53,825 nt of DNA, from positions 1 to 53,825 of the forward strand of contig CAKTYE010000009.1 in the NCBI GenBank assembly GCA_934631985.1, read 5' to 3'. The notes below the pieces were generated by a model that was not told the DNA's origin, ran no database searches, and saw only the letters and a program-made list of their open reading frames with translations. Each line of letters opens with the position of its first letter. The first letter of the stretch is position 1. Below, in pieces: positions 33,421 through 41,828 of the stretch. Origin of the DNA: an uncultured Clostridia bacterium. GTDB lineage: Bacteria; Bacillota; Clostridia; Christensenellales; Aristaeellaceae. The position numbers and the translations under genes are program-made.

Positions 33421-33919
33421 CCTGCGCCACCTCGAACTCGGGATCGTTGACGAACTCCCCGCTCTTGCCGCCAGTCTTTTTCGCCAGATGGATGCTGCCG
33501 ATCTCCATGCGCTTGTCGATGGCCTTGCACATATCATAGATGGTCAAAAGCGCCACGGACACCCCGGTGAGGGCCTCCATCTCCACGCCCGTCTGCCCCT
33601 TCAGCGACGCGGTGCAGACGCACTCAATCTCGCTGGTCTCCGGCAGAATGGTGAAATCCACCGTGGTCTTGCCGATCAGCAGCGGATGGCACATGGGGAT
33701 CAAGTCGCTGGTGCGCTTCACCGCCATGATGCCAGCCACCCGGGCCACGCCCAGCACGTCGCCCTTGGCGGCAGTCCCCTCGCGGATGGCCGTCATGGTA
33801 TCGGCGCTTACGCGGATGCGGCCCTTGGCGATCGCTGTGCGGCTCGTCTCTTGCTTGGCGGTCACATCCACCATGACGGCCTGGCCCTTGCTGTCAAAAT
33901 GCGTCAGCTTTTCGATCAT
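33413..33919 (-). CDS. moaC: cyclic pyranopterin monophosphate synthase
   Basis: The 168-residue enzyme has the active-site motif KRTSDLIPMCHPL, the segment ECVCTASLKGQTGVEMEALTGV and KSGEFVND near the end. It overlaps moeA by 4 nt (ATGA) and moaA by 8 nt, a fully coupled operon. moaD, moaE and moeB are not in the window and must lie elsewhere. Confidence 0.96.
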   Translation of the reverse strand: MIEKLTHFDSKGQAVMVDVTAKQETSRTAIAKGRIRVSADTMTAIREGTAAKGDVLGVARVAGIMAVKRTSDLIPMCHPLLIGKTTVDFTILPETSEIECVCTASLKGQTGVEMEALTGVSVALLTIYDMCKAIDKRMEIGSIHLAKKTGGKSGEFVNDPEFEVAQDD

Positions 33920-35115
33920 AACAGGATAACCTCTACTTCATCATTTGCTTGCAGCGGGCCTGAACCCGCCGGAATATCGATCAGGCAATTGCAGCCCACG
34001 TTGGACAGCAGGGAGCCGCTGGAATGGTTGCCCACCGCAGGCGTTACGCCCTCGCCATCGAACCGTGCGCGGATCAGGCGGCGCATGGGGCTGGCCTTGG
34101 GATAGCCGCTTTTCGTGCGGGTCTTGAACCGCCGGGACAGATATTCCCGCTGACCGCCCAATGCGCGCAGCACCGGCACGGCAAATACCTCAAAGCAGCA
34201 CAGTGCCGCAAAGGGATTGCCCGACAGGCAGATCATCAGCTTATCCTGATACAGCCCGCACAGCAGCGGACTGCCCGGCTTCATGCTGATGCGCCAGAAA
34301 AGCCGCTGTGCGCCCATTAGGGGCAGCACCTTATGAAAAATATCCTTTTTGCCCACGGACACGCCGCCCGTGGTGAGCATCACGTCCGCATTTTCCGCGG
34401 CCTTGCACAGCAGCGCCGCGACCTGCTCAGGATCATCGGGCGCTTCGCCCAGCGGCACCAGTTCCACGCCCAGCTCCATCAAGCGGGCCGTCAGCGCGGT
34501 GCGATTGGCATCGTAGATCTTGCCGAAGGTCAGGGGCTGACCGGGCTGGCTCAGCTCATCGCCGGTGCAGAGCAATGCTGCCCGCACCCGGCGGCGGACC
34601 TTGACCTCTGTCAGGCCCACGCTTGCCAGCACCGCCAAATGCGTTGCCGTCAGCGCCTCGCCCGCACGCACCAGCGTCATGCCCAGTTCCACATCGTCGC
34701 CGGCAAGGCAGATGTTTTTGCCATGGGGTACGGCGGCATAGATCTCCGCCACATCCATGCCCTCGTCCGTGTCCTCCTGACGGATCACACAGTCGCAGTC
34801 CACGGGGACGGGCGCGCCCGTCATCACGCGCAGCGCCTCTCCGCGGGCAGGATGAAATACCTCGCCGCAGCCCGCGCAGGCTTCGCCGATGACCTTCACC
34901 CGGGCAGGATGCTCCCGACTGGCGTCGGCAATGTCCGCGCTGTGCAGGGCATAGCCATCCAGCGGCGAGCGGTCAAAGGACGGTACCTTCATGGGGGAGG
35001 TCACATCCTCCGCCGCCACACGATGAAGGGCCTGTAAAAGCGGGATGGTCTCTGTTTCCCGCACCGTTTTCGCATGCTGAAGGAGCAGATTCAACGCATT
35101 TTCCAAGCTCTCCAT
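33916..35115 (-). CDS. moeA: molybdopterin molybdenumtransferase
   Basis: The 399-residue protein inserts molybdate or tungstate into adenylated molybdopterin. It has SFDRSPLDGYALHSADI in domain 2, the MoCF domain motif MLTTGGVSVGKKD, and KPGSPLLCG. It is in the same operon as the second MoCF gene, 10 nt downstream of it with GAGG 8 nt before the ATG. Anaerobes with tungsten enzymes often carry two MoeA-like proteins. Confidence 0.94.
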   Translation of the reverse strand: MESLENALNLLLQHAKTVRETETIPLLQALHRVAAEDVTSPMKVPSFDRSPLDGYALHSADIADASREHPARVKVIGEACAGCGEVFHPARGEALRVMTGAPVPVDCDCVIRQEDTDEGMDVAEIYAAVPHGKNICLAGDDVELGMTLVRAGEALTATHLAVLASVGLTEVKVRRRVRAALLCTGDELSQPGQPLTFGKIYDANRTALTARLMELGVELVPLGEAPDDPEQVAALLCKAAENADVMLTTGGVSVGKKDIFHKVLPLMGAQRLFWRISMKPGSPLLCGLYQDKLMICLSGNPFAALCCFEVFAVPVLRALGGQREYLSRRFKTRTKSGYPKASPMRRLIRARFDGEGVTPAVGNHSSGSLLSNVGCNCLIDIPAGSGPLQANDEVEVILL

Positions 35116-35125
35116 AGTCTTGACC

Positions 35126-36145
35126 TCACTTTCCGAAGCCGCAGTTAGGCCACACGCAGACCGGGCAGTTCAGGCACAGACCGCCGTTGCCCAGGCCTGC
35201 CAGATAATCCGCCGTGATGGGTTCATCCGCCATCAGGTAAGGCAGGGCAATGTCAAAGATCGTCCGCTTCGCATACATGACGCAGCCCGGCAGGCCGCAC
35301 ACAGGCCGACCATCAGGCATGTAGGAGATCAGGAACATGGCCCCCGGCAGCACCGGCGCACCGTAGGAGACGATGTTCGCGCCCGTATTGCGAATGGCAA
35401 GGGGCGTACGGTCGTCCGGGTCCACGGACATGCCGCCCGTGCAGATGACCATCTCCACGCCGTCCGCCAGCATCTTATTGATGGCGGCAGTGATGCTCTT
35501 GTCATCGTCATCGCAAATCTCATGCGCAGCCATTTCACAGCCATAGGCCGCCAACTTCTGCTCGATGACGGGGGTAAACTTATCGGTGATGCGCCCATGG
35601 AACACCTCGCTGCCCGTGGTCACCACGCCGTATTTCCGCGGACGGAAGGGCTTCAATTGCAGAATCGGTTCGCTGCCCGCCGCTTCCTTCGCCTTTTCCA
35701 TGGCTTCCTTCTCGATCACCAGCGGGATGATGCGGGTGCCGCAGAGCTTATCGCCCTTCTTCACCGGCACGCCGGAGGAGCGGGTGGCGATCATCATGCG
35801 GCCCAGGCTGTTGACCTTCTTCAGCCGCACGGTATCCGCCAGGAACAGACCGTCGATGTCGGCGATCAGCTCGATCTTGCCTTCCTTGGGCTGGGAGGGC
35901 GACATGTGCGCTCCCATGCACATATCCCGCAGAATCTCCGCGGCTTCGTTTTCATGGAGCATGTTCTCGTTCTTTTCCCAAATGTAGATATGCTCCTTGC
36001 CCACGCTGAGCAGCACCGGGATGTCCTCCTCGGTGATAATATGGCCCTTGCGGAAAACAGCGTCCTTGGTCACGCCCGGGATGATCTGGGTAATGTCGTG
36101 GCAAAGCACCTGCCCGACAGCCTCCGTGGTCTTCATCAGCTTCAT
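35126..36145 (-). CDS. MoCF-domain molybdopterin-binding protein with Cys-rich C-terminus
   Basis: The protein opens with TTEAVGQVLCHDITQIIPG, like the start of MoeA-like and AOR-associated proteins. Its C-terminal MoCF/MogA-like half has GVVTTGSEVFHGRI, EMVICTGGMSVDPDDRTP and GLPGCVMY. It ends CLNCPVCVWPNCGFGK, a four-cysteine cluster that could bind metal or receive sulfur. It heads the operon. GTG 36157, ATG 36145 and ATG 36136 are all possible starts; the ribosome site is weak for each. It may handle the tungsten or molybdenum cofactor for the nearby AOR, which is inference. Confidence 0.8.
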   Translation of the reverse strand: MKLMKTTEAVGQVLCHDITQIIPGVTKDAVFRKGHIITEEDIPVLLSVGKEHIYIWEKNENMLHENEAAEILRDMCMGAHMSPSQPKEGKIELIADIDGLFLADTVRLKKVNSLGRMMIATRSSGVPVKKGDKLCGTRIIPLVIEKEAMEKAKEAAGSEPILQLKPFRPRKYGVVTTGSEVFHGRITDKFTPVIEQKLAAYGCEMAAHEICDDDDKSITAAINKMLADGVEMVICTGGMSVDPDDRTPLAIRNTGANIVSYGAPVLPGAMFLISYMPDGRPVCGLPGCVMYAKRTIFDIALPYLMADEPITADYLAGLGNGGLCLNCPVCVWPNCGFGK

Positions 36146-36185
36146 GCTTTTCTTCACGCTTTCTGAAGTATTCTTATGGATTTTA

Positions 36186-36194
36186 TGTTATACT
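36186..36194 (+). promoter_or_regulatory. extended -10 promoter of mobB
   Basis: TG (36186-36187), one base and TATACT (36189-36194) form an extended -10 element. The -35 box 17 nt upstream is weak. It lies in the short divergent gap between the MoCF gene and mobB. Confidence 0.6.
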
Positions 36195-36226
36195 ACAGGA
36201 ACAGCACCCATGAAAGGAGCTTTTCC

Positions 36227-36880
36227 ATGCAGGCACCCGCAGTTTGTATCGCCGGCTGGTCCAATGCCGGCAAAACGACGCTGATGGAGCGTCTCATTCC
36301 CGCGCTGACCACCAAGGGGCTGCGCGTTGGCGTTATCAAGCACACCCATCATCCGCTGCCCACCGACAAGCCCGGCTGCGACACCCAGCGCTATAGAACC
36401 GCAGGCGCGTCCGTGGTGGCGCTTGCCGCCCCGGAGGGCATGCTGCTGACGGAGCATCGCCCGCAGAATTTGACGCAGGCCCTCGCCGCGCTGCACGAGG
36501 TGGACCTTGTGCTGGTGGAGGGCTTTGACAAGGAAGCCTGCCTGCCCACCCTGGAGGTTTGGCGGGACGCGTCCCAGCCCATGCGCTCCAGTGTGAAATG
36601 GCGGCGCGCACTGGTCACCGACCTGCCCTGCGCCAGCGACGTTCCCGTGTTCTCCCCCGAGGATGTGGAGGGCATCGCGGACTGTGTTCTGTCCCTTGCC
36701 GCCGAGCAGCAGACCCAGGCTGACGAGGCCGCCCTGACTGTGCTGGTGAACGGTCAGCCGCTGCCCATCGTTCCCTTTGTGCAGAAAATGCTTGCCGGAA
36801 GCCTGCGGGGCATGCTTGCCGCGCTGGACGGCTGTCCGGCGGACTGCGACGTCACCATTAATATGAAGGGAAAGCGCTGA
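36227..36880 (+). CDS. mobB: molybdopterin-guanine dinucleotide biosynthesis adaptor protein
   Basis: The 217-residue GTP-binding protein has Walker A WSNAGKTTLMERLI, the conserved VGVIKHTHH and VDLVLVEGFDKE. After residue 160 it carries an extension ending FVQKMLAGSLRGMLAALDG, which is usual for clostridial MobB. The start at 36227 follows GAAAGGAG; an in-frame upstream ATG lies on the promoter. It is divergent from the rest of the Moco operon and closed by its own terminator. AOR enzymes use a non-nucleotide bis-pterin, so MobB may serve other enzymes. Confidence 0.88.
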   Translation: MQAPAVCIAGWSNAGKTTLMERLIPALTTKGLRVGVIKHTHHPLPTDKPGCDTQRYRTAGASVVALAAPEGMLLTEHRPQNLTQALAALHEVDLVLVEGFDKEACLPTLEVWRDASQPMRSSVKWRRALVTDLPCASDVPVFSPEDVEGIADCVLSLAAEQQTQADEAALTVLVNGQPLPIVPFVQKMLAGSLRGMLAALDGCPADCDVTINMKGKR

Positions 36881-36893
36881 AACCCTTGGACAC

Positions 36894-36936
36894 AAAAGAA
36901 GCTGGTCCGGCAAATGACTGGAGCCAGCTTCTTTTT
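36894..36936. terminator. bidirectional terminator between mobB and tatC
   Basis: A 12-bp stem (36894-36905 with 36924-36935) is preceded by A residues and followed by T residues, so it works in both directions for the convergent genes. Confidence 0.85.
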
Positions 36937-36988
36937 ATGGCAACACCGCAAAGGTTCTGCCTGCTACGCCGGCACCCTTGTGCCGCAT

Positions 36989-37780
36989 TTACGCACTTTC
37001 TTCCATTTCCTCCGAGCGCTGCCTCGGCTTGACCGTCTTGCTGACCAACACACCGACCTCAAACAGCAGCCACATGGGGATCAGCAGCATCAGCTGGCTG
37101 ACCACATCCGGGGGCGTCAGCACTGCGGCGATGACCGCAAGCGCCAGAATGACATACTTGCGCTTACTGGCAAGGCTTTTGCTATTCGTCCATCCCATGC
37201 GGGTGGTGATGAACATGAACACCGGCAGCTGAAACGCCACGCCGAAGGGCAACAGGAACCCGAACAGGAAGCTCACATACTTGTCAATGGACAGCATGGG
37301 CGTTGCCAGATTCTCGCCGGAGATCAGGAAAAAGTCCACCGCCAGGAAGTACACCGCGAAATAGCAGAACACCACGCCTGTCAGAAACAGCAGCAACGCC
37401 ACAAAAAACAGCAGGCGGAACATTCTGCGCTCATTCGGGTACAGCGCAGGCTTGATGAAGCACCAAACCTGCCAGATGATCACCGGGCTGGAGACCACCA
37501 CGGCGGCAATCAGCGCCACCTTGAATTTGGTCATCAGCGCCTCGGACATAGCGGTGTAAATCAGCTCGATACCGCGGGCGGCGATGGGACCGGTGATCAG
37601 CCCCATCAGCCAGTCGATGCACAGGTAAAAAATCAGGACAAATGCAATCAGCACAGCCGCCGCGCTGATCATCAGCACGTTGCGCAGGGCGGTTAGGTGG
37701 CTCAGCAGCGTCTGCTTTTTTTTCTCCACCTCAGTGCGCTCCTGCTGCTCCTCGGCTTGCTTCTGCTCAGGCTTGTTCAT
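36989..37780 (-). CDS. tatC: twin-arginine translocase subunit TatC
   Basis: The 263-residue protein has six membrane segments and TatC motifs: LLSHLTALRNVL at the N-terminus (equivalent to HLxELRxR), FIKPALYPNERR (conserved FxxPxLyxxEr) and FQLPVFMF. It binds the RR signal of folded export substrates. It is the last gene of tatB-tatA-tatC; its 30-residue acidic N-terminal extension is a little longer than usual. Confidence 0.95.
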   Translation of the reverse strand: MNKPEQKQAEEQQERTEVEKKKQTLLSHLTALRNVLMISAAAVLIAFVLIFYLCIDWLMGLITGPIAARGIELIYTAMSEALMTKFKVALIAAVVVSSPVIIWQVWCFIKPALYPNERRMFRLLFFVALLLFLTGVVFCYFAVYFLAVDFFLISGENLATPMLSIDKYVSFLFGFLLPFGVAFQLPVFMFITTRMGWTNSKSLASKRKYVILALAVIAAVLTPPDVVSQLMLLIPMWLLFEVGVLVSKTVKPRQRSEEMEESA

Positions 37781-37814
37781 GCGTTACCCCCGTTCTGTTG
37801 ATGCGCGGGTAAGC

Positions 37815-38009
37815 TCAAGCCTGCTTATCCTCGGTCTTTTCCGTCTTGGCTTCGCCATCCTTGGTGGACTCCTCGTCATCCTTCACGGCCTTCTTGAAGT
37901 CCTTAATGCTCGTACCCAGGGCCTTGCCCACGCCCGCCAGCTTGCTGCCGCCGAACAGCACCAGCGCCAGCACCACAATCAGAATAATTTCAGTCGTTCC
38001 CAGTCTCAT
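37815..38009 (-). CDS. tatA: twin-arginine translocase subunit TatA
   Basis: The 64-residue protein has one membrane helix (TEIILIVVLALVLFGGSKL), the FG-hinge, an amphipathic helix and a charged tail. It forms the Tat pore. It follows tatB by 24 nt and has an AAGGAGG site. Confidence 0.92.
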   Translation of the reverse strand: MRLGTTEIILIVVLALVLFGGSKLAGVGKALGTSIKDFKKAVKDDEESTKDGEAKTEKTEDKQA

Positions 38010-38033
38010 ATTGTGTTACCTCCTTGAAAGCCG

Positions 38034-38378
38034 TTAGGGCTTTTTCTTTGCCGCCTCGCGCTCCTGCTTGGCATCCTCGTCCATCTTTTTGACGTCCTTT
38101 TTCAGGGAATTGAGGTTGCGCTGCAATTCCTCGGATGCGCTGCGCAGGTCGCTTGTCACGTCCAGGTCCTTCTGCGTCTGCTTCAGTTCGGTCTTGGTCT
38201 GGTTGATCTCCTTTTCCATCTCATCCCAGCCCGTTTCCTTCTTCAGCTCCTCCACCATGCGGCGAAGCGCGCGGACCTGGCGGCCCAGCCAGCGGGCCAC
38301 CTTGGGCAGATCCTTGGGACCCACGATCAAAAAGGCCACCAGCAGCACCACAATCAGCTCGCCAAAGCCGAAGTTCAT
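38034..38378 (-). CDS. tatB: twin-arginine translocase subunit TatB-like
   Basis: The 114-residue protein begins MNFGFGELIVVLLVAFLIVGPKDLP, the Gly-Pro hinge of TatB (TatA has FG), and continues into a long charged coiled coil (LKKETGWDEMEKEINQTKTEL). Many Gram-positive bacteria make do with TatA and TatC; a distinct TatB gene here points to the three-part system. GGGGAGG lies 10 nt before the ATG. Its promoter must lie in the AT-rich region 38400-38600. Confidence 0.87.
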   Translation of the reverse strand: MNFGFGELIVVLLVAFLIVGPKDLPKVARWLGRQVRALRRMVEELKKETGWDEMEKEINQTKTELKQTQKDLDVTSDLRSASEELQRNLNSLKKDVKKMDEDAKQEREAAKKKP

Positions 38379-38574
38379 TCTGTGACAACCTCCCCTTGCA
38401 TCATGGTTTTTGTTTGCCCAGTGGCCTTATCATACGCCATCCAGGGACAGTTGTCAATTCCCAAATCTGCCCTGTTTTGCTCCCAAGAGCGCTTTTTTTG
38501 AAAAGTTATTGGTAAATATTTATACAATATTTCATAAATAAAATACAGTTTCGCTAATTTTTTTGTCACATCAG

Positions 38575-38603
38575 TTGCAATCTTTAGAAAGTTATGGTAT
38601 CTT
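38575..38603 (+). promoter_or_regulatory. promoter of the ferredoxin-AOR operon
   Basis: TTGCAA (38575-38580) and TATCTT (38598-38603) are 17 nt apart, with TGG before the -10 box. Transcription would begin at about 38610, right at the base of the riboswitch P1 stem. Confidence 0.7.
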
Positions 38604-38614
38604 AAATTCATCAG

Positions 38615-38732
38615 GAACAGAGATCTCCGCGCCTGCCCTGGCCCTCCGGGTCATGCAGGCCATTGGGTGACAGGGGCAACCATGTCGCCTGCCGTGTTTG
38701 CGAAGGAGTTTCTCCCAGTTTCCGCTTTGTTC
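38615..38732 (+). ncRNA. Moco/Tuco riboswitch (Moco RNA motif)
   Basis: A leader of 118 nt folds with the layout of the Moco RNA motif. P1 pairs 38615-38622 with 38725-38732 (8 bp, one G-U). Then come the conserved strings CTCCGCGCC and CCGGGTCATGCAGG (a hairpin GCCTG/CAGGC with GGCCC/GGGTC inside), a stem GGTGACA/TGTCGCC followed by TGCCG, and GCGAAGGAG. The last string corresponds to the GCGAAGGA element of E. coli moaA leader RNA. It lies upstream of a molybdenum/tungsten enzyme operon, which is the expected context. It should sense the cofactor and control the genes below. Whether it is the Moco or the tungsten (Tuco) type cannot be settled by eye. Confidence 0.75.
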
Positions 38733-38846
38733 ATGTATGTCCTCATCCGCAAAAAGAGGATCATATGCGCAAAGCGACGAGTCATGGGACGGAACTCTGT
38801 TTTTGTGTCCGCAATCCCATTCCCATTTACAAGGAGGAGAACAACC

Positions 38847-39476
38847 ATGGCTGATAAAACGCGCTTCCTTGACAAGGACTACACCCGCCGTCAGTTTCTG
38901 AAGCTCTCCGGCAAAAGTCTGGCTGGTCTGGCGCTGTCCACCTCTATGCTCAGCGCCCTGGGCGTGACGGAGAAGGCCGTCGCCGAGGATCAGGTTCGTG
39001 TGTGGGCATTCCCTCAGGGTCTGCTCGTCGTCGACGCTGACCGCTGCGTGGGCTGCCAGCGCTGCGAGATCAACTGCACGCTGACCAACGACGGCTGCTG
39101 CTCCAGCTACATTTCCCGCGTGAAGGTCACCCGCAACCTGTACTCCAGCCGCAACGGCAACGGCCTGTACACCGAAAACAACTGGACCTACTTCCCCGAC
39201 ACCTGCCGCCAGTGCGAGGAGCCTGCCTGCGGCAAGGCCTGCCCCATGCAGGCCATCTATGCCGATGAAAGCGGCATCCGCCGGGTCGATCCTGAAAAGT
39301 GCGTGGGCTGCGGCGCATGCCACGAGGCCTGCCCCTGGCACATGCCCACCGTCAATCCCGTCACCCACAAGTCTTCCAAGTGCATCATGTGCGGCGCCTG
39401 CGTGGAAGGCTGCCCCTCCGGCGCGCTGTCCATCATTCCGTGGGACAAGATCGCTGCCGCGGCTCAGGCCGTGTAA
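38847..39476 (+). CDS. Tat-exported polyferredoxin subunit, partner of AOR
   Basis: The 209-residue protein carries a twin-arginine signal (DYTRRQFLKLSGKSLAGLAL) and then four [4Fe-4S] cysteine sets: CVGCQRCEINC, CRQCEEPACGKACP, CVGCGACHEACP and CIMCGACVEGCP. This is the layout of electron-transfer subunits such as HycB/DmsB and E. coli YdhY/YdhX. It should pass electrons between the AOR and a membrane or extracellular partner. The start at 38847 has AAGGAGG; earlier in-frame ATGs lie inside the riboswitch. It is followed 60 nt later by the AOR gene. Confidence 0.9.
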   Translation: MADKTRFLDKDYTRRQFLKLSGKSLAGLALSTSMLSALGVTEKAVAEDQVRVWAFPQGLLVVDADRCVGCQRCEINCTLTNDGCCSSYISRVKVTRNLYSSRNGNGLYTENNWTYFPDTCRQCEEPACGKACPMQAIYADESGIRRVDPEKCVGCGACHEACPWHMPTVNPVTHKSSKCIMCGACVEGCPSGALSIIPWDKIAAAAQAV

Positions 39477-39536
39477 GCAGCCGCACCCTTCATCAACGCT
39501 TTATCCGATATTCCGAAACAATAGGAGGGTAACAAC

Positions 39537-41696
39537 ATGTCCGTTAAGAATGGCATCAACGGCTGGGCCGGTACCGTACTGCGCGTGAATCTTTCCACCG
39601 GCGCCATCACCAAAGAAGATACCCTGCCCAAGTATAAGCCCTATATCGGCGGCATGGGCCTTGGTTATAAAGTGATTTGGGACGAGGTTCCCCTGGATTC
39701 CGATCCCCTGGGTCCGGACGCGAAGGCCGTGTTCGGCGTAGGTCCCCTGACCGCCTCCGGCGTTCCCTGCTCCGGCCGTATGAACGTGTCCTTCCTGTCC
39801 TGCTGGTCCAAGGGCGATTCCATTGTGGACGCGCACATTGGCGGTCACTTTGCCCACGCCCTGAAGTATGCGGGCTATGACGCGGTGATCGTCGAGGGTC
39901 AGAGCGACAAGCCTGTGTACCTGAAGATCGATGATGACAACGTGACCATCGAGGACGCTTCCCATGTGTGGGGCAAGGGTACCTTCGAGACCAACGCCAC
40001 CCTGTCCAAGGAAAACGGCGACACCTTCGACGTGGTGTCCATCGGTCAGGCCGGTGAAAATCTAGTGCCCATGAGCTGCCTGGTCACCTCCGTGGGCAAC
40101 TCCGGCGGCGGCGGCGTGGGCGCTGTGCTGGGTTCCAAGAAGCTGAAGGCGCTGGTCGCCCGCGGCACCGGCGCGGTGAAGATCGCCCGCCCCATGGAGG
40201 TTCGCCTGCTGAGCAACTACATGATCAAGGATCTGGTGGGCGGCAACAATAACCATAACGTACCGTCCATCCCGCAGAGTTGGGCAGAATACTCCTCCAC
40301 GGTGAAGAACCGCTGGCAGGGTGGCCCCGGCGTTGTGTGGGGCAAGGCTCCCAACGGCCCCGTGGATGCTGGCGAGCAGCCCACTGGTCAGATCAACGTG
40401 GCGGCCATGCGCTGCCAGAAGGGCGTGTTCGACTTCGGCAACGTGGCCCAGAAGTACACCGTGAAGCAGGGCGGCTGCTCCTCCTGCCCCGTGCGCTGCT
40501 ACACCGAGTATGAAATGGATCCCCTGGCGGATTACGATCTGCCCACCCATGTGTCCAACACCTGTCTGCCGATCACGGGTCAGACCAGCATCTATCCCGA
40601 AGGAACGCATGACTTCGTGGATGAAAAGGATGCGAAGATGATTCTGGGCGGCGCTGGCTCCCGCGCTGAGGATGACTACGGCGTATGGTGCAACTACGGC
40701 AACCTGCAGAAGGACTTCAACCGCACCTATAAGGATGGCATTCTGCGTGAGCATATGACTGACGAAGAATGGAATGCTGTCAACTGGGATTTGATGAAGG
40801 ACGGCGATCCCCGCTGGGCCGTGGAGTTCTACCGCCTGATTGCCGAGGGCAAGGGCGCCTGGGGCGAAATCGGCAAGGGTTCTTACTATCTGTATCAGGC
40901 GTGGGGTCTGGATGACGCCACCAAGAACAGCGCTGGTAAGAATTACTATGACGAGGTTGGCAACAACACCAACGTCACCTACAACGGCTATCCCAAGCAT
41001 CACTCTGCTGAGGATGCCTGGCAGTCTGGTATGCTGTACAACCTGATGTACAATCGTGACTGCATGATCCACCATTGCACCAACTTCATCCGCTCCGGCT
41101 CCCCCTATGAAGAAGTAATTAAGCCCGTGCTGGAAAGCTTCTTCGGCGAGGGCTGCACCGATGCGCCCAAGCACTACACCCCCATCAACGAGGCGAAGAT
41201 TCGTCTGGCGAAGTGGGCTTTCATCGGCAAGCAGTGGCATGACTCCGCGACGCTGTGCAACTGGATGTACCCCATGACCCTGTCCCCCTCCAAGAAGCGC
41301 GGCTACAAGGGCGACTTGGATCTGGACGCGAAGTACATGACCGCCGTCATCGGCGATGAGTACACCCGTGAGGATCTGGACTTTGACTGCGAGCGCATCT
41401 CCAATATGCTGCGCGCCATGACCGCCATCTCCTTCAAGTATCGTCTGGGCAGCGACAACCTGCGCAAGGATCATGACAGCATTCCTGCGTGGGTCTTCGA
41501 CAAAGAGCCTGACTTCAAGGCCTTTGAGGAAGGCACCGTAAAGCTGGACCGCGACGACATGGAGAAGGCCAAGACCATGTTCTACGAGGCCATGGGCTGG
41601 GACACCGAGACTGGCATCCCCACCCGCGCGACGCTGGAAAAGTTCGACCTGGGCGATATGGCTGACAAGCTGGAGGAGCTGGGTCTCATCAAGTAA
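39537..41696 (+). CDS. aldehyde ferredoxin oxidoreductase family protein (tungsten/molybdenum)
   Basis: The 719-residue protein matches the AOR family. It opens GWAGTVLRVNLSTGAITKE and YIGGMGLGYKV and has GVPCSGRMNVSFLSCWSKG and AHIGGHFAHALKYAGYDAVIV. The [4Fe-4S] ligands are C314, C317 and C321 (GGCSSCPVRC), with a fourth in YNRDCMIHHC. It binds a bis-pyranopterin W or Mo cofactor. Paired with a Tat ferredoxin it resembles E. coli YdhV, whose substrate is unknown. It has no signal peptide, so it is either cytosolic or carried out by its Tat partner. GGAGG precedes the start. Confidence 0.9.
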   Translation: MSVKNGINGWAGTVLRVNLSTGAITKEDTLPKYKPYIGGMGLGYKVIWDEVPLDSDPLGPDAKAVFGVGPLTASGVPCSGRMNVSFLSCWSKGDSIVDAHIGGHFAHALKYAGYDAVIVEGQSDKPVYLKIDDDNVTIEDASHVWGKGTFETNATLSKENGDTFDVVSIGQAGENLVPMSCLVTSVGNSGGGGVGAVLGSKKLKALVARGTGAVKIARPMEVRLLSNYMIKDLVGGNNNHNVPSIPQSWAEYSSTVKNRWQGGPGVVWGKAPNGPVDAGEQPTGQINVAAMRCQKGVFDFGNVAQKYTVKQGGCSSCPVRCYTEYEMDPLADYDLPTHVSNTCLPITGQTSIYPEGTHDFVDEKDAKMILGGAGSRAEDDYGVWCNYGNLQKDFNRTYKDGILREHMTDEEWNAVNWDLMKDGDPRWAVEFYRLIAEGKGAWGEIGKGSYYLYQAWGLDDATKNSAGKNYYDEVGNNTNVTYNGYPKHHSAEDAWQSGMLYNLMYNRDCMIHHCTNFIRSGSPYEEVIKPVLESFFGEGCTDAPKHYTPINEAKIRLAKWAFIGKQWHDSATLCNWMYPMTLSPSKKRGYKGDLDLDAKYMTAVIGDEYTREDLDFDCERISNMLRAMTAISFKYRLGSDNLRKDHDSIPAWVFDKEPDFKAFEEGTVKLDRDDMEKAKTMFYEAMGWDTETGIPTRATLEKFDLGDMADKLEELGLIK

Positions 41697-41709
41697 AAAA
41701 GACTGCACT

Positions 41710-41729
41710 CTGTCCGGCTTGCCGGACAG
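41710..41729 (+). other. small hairpin after the AOR gene
   Basis: CTGTCCGGC (41710-41718) pairs with GCCGGACAG (41721-41729). It may stabilise the 3' end of the AOR message. No T run follows. Confidence 0.5.
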
Positions 41730-41772
41730 GAAAGCAGCCGCTGCCCGTGGAATATACTTCACAGGCTTATCG

Positions 41773-41806
41773 CGGGAGCGAAGGAATGCGCCTTCGCTCC
41801 CGTTTT
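41773..41806 (+). terminator. terminator or attenuator between AOR and the downstream gene
   Basis: A perfect 12-bp stem (41773-41784 with 41791-41802) with a 6-nt loop is followed by TTTT. It lies only 23 nt before the next gene, so it probably reduces rather than abolishes read-through. Confidence 0.8.
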
Positions 41807-41828
41807 CAAAAAAAGGGAGTTGAGCGTC

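Noticed and set aside
38375..38611. A 78-codon minus-strand ORF before tatB
   Set aside because: It runs across the AT-rich promoter region, overlaps the promoter of the AOR operon, has no ribosome site and no conserved look. Its ATGA contact with tatB is likely chance.
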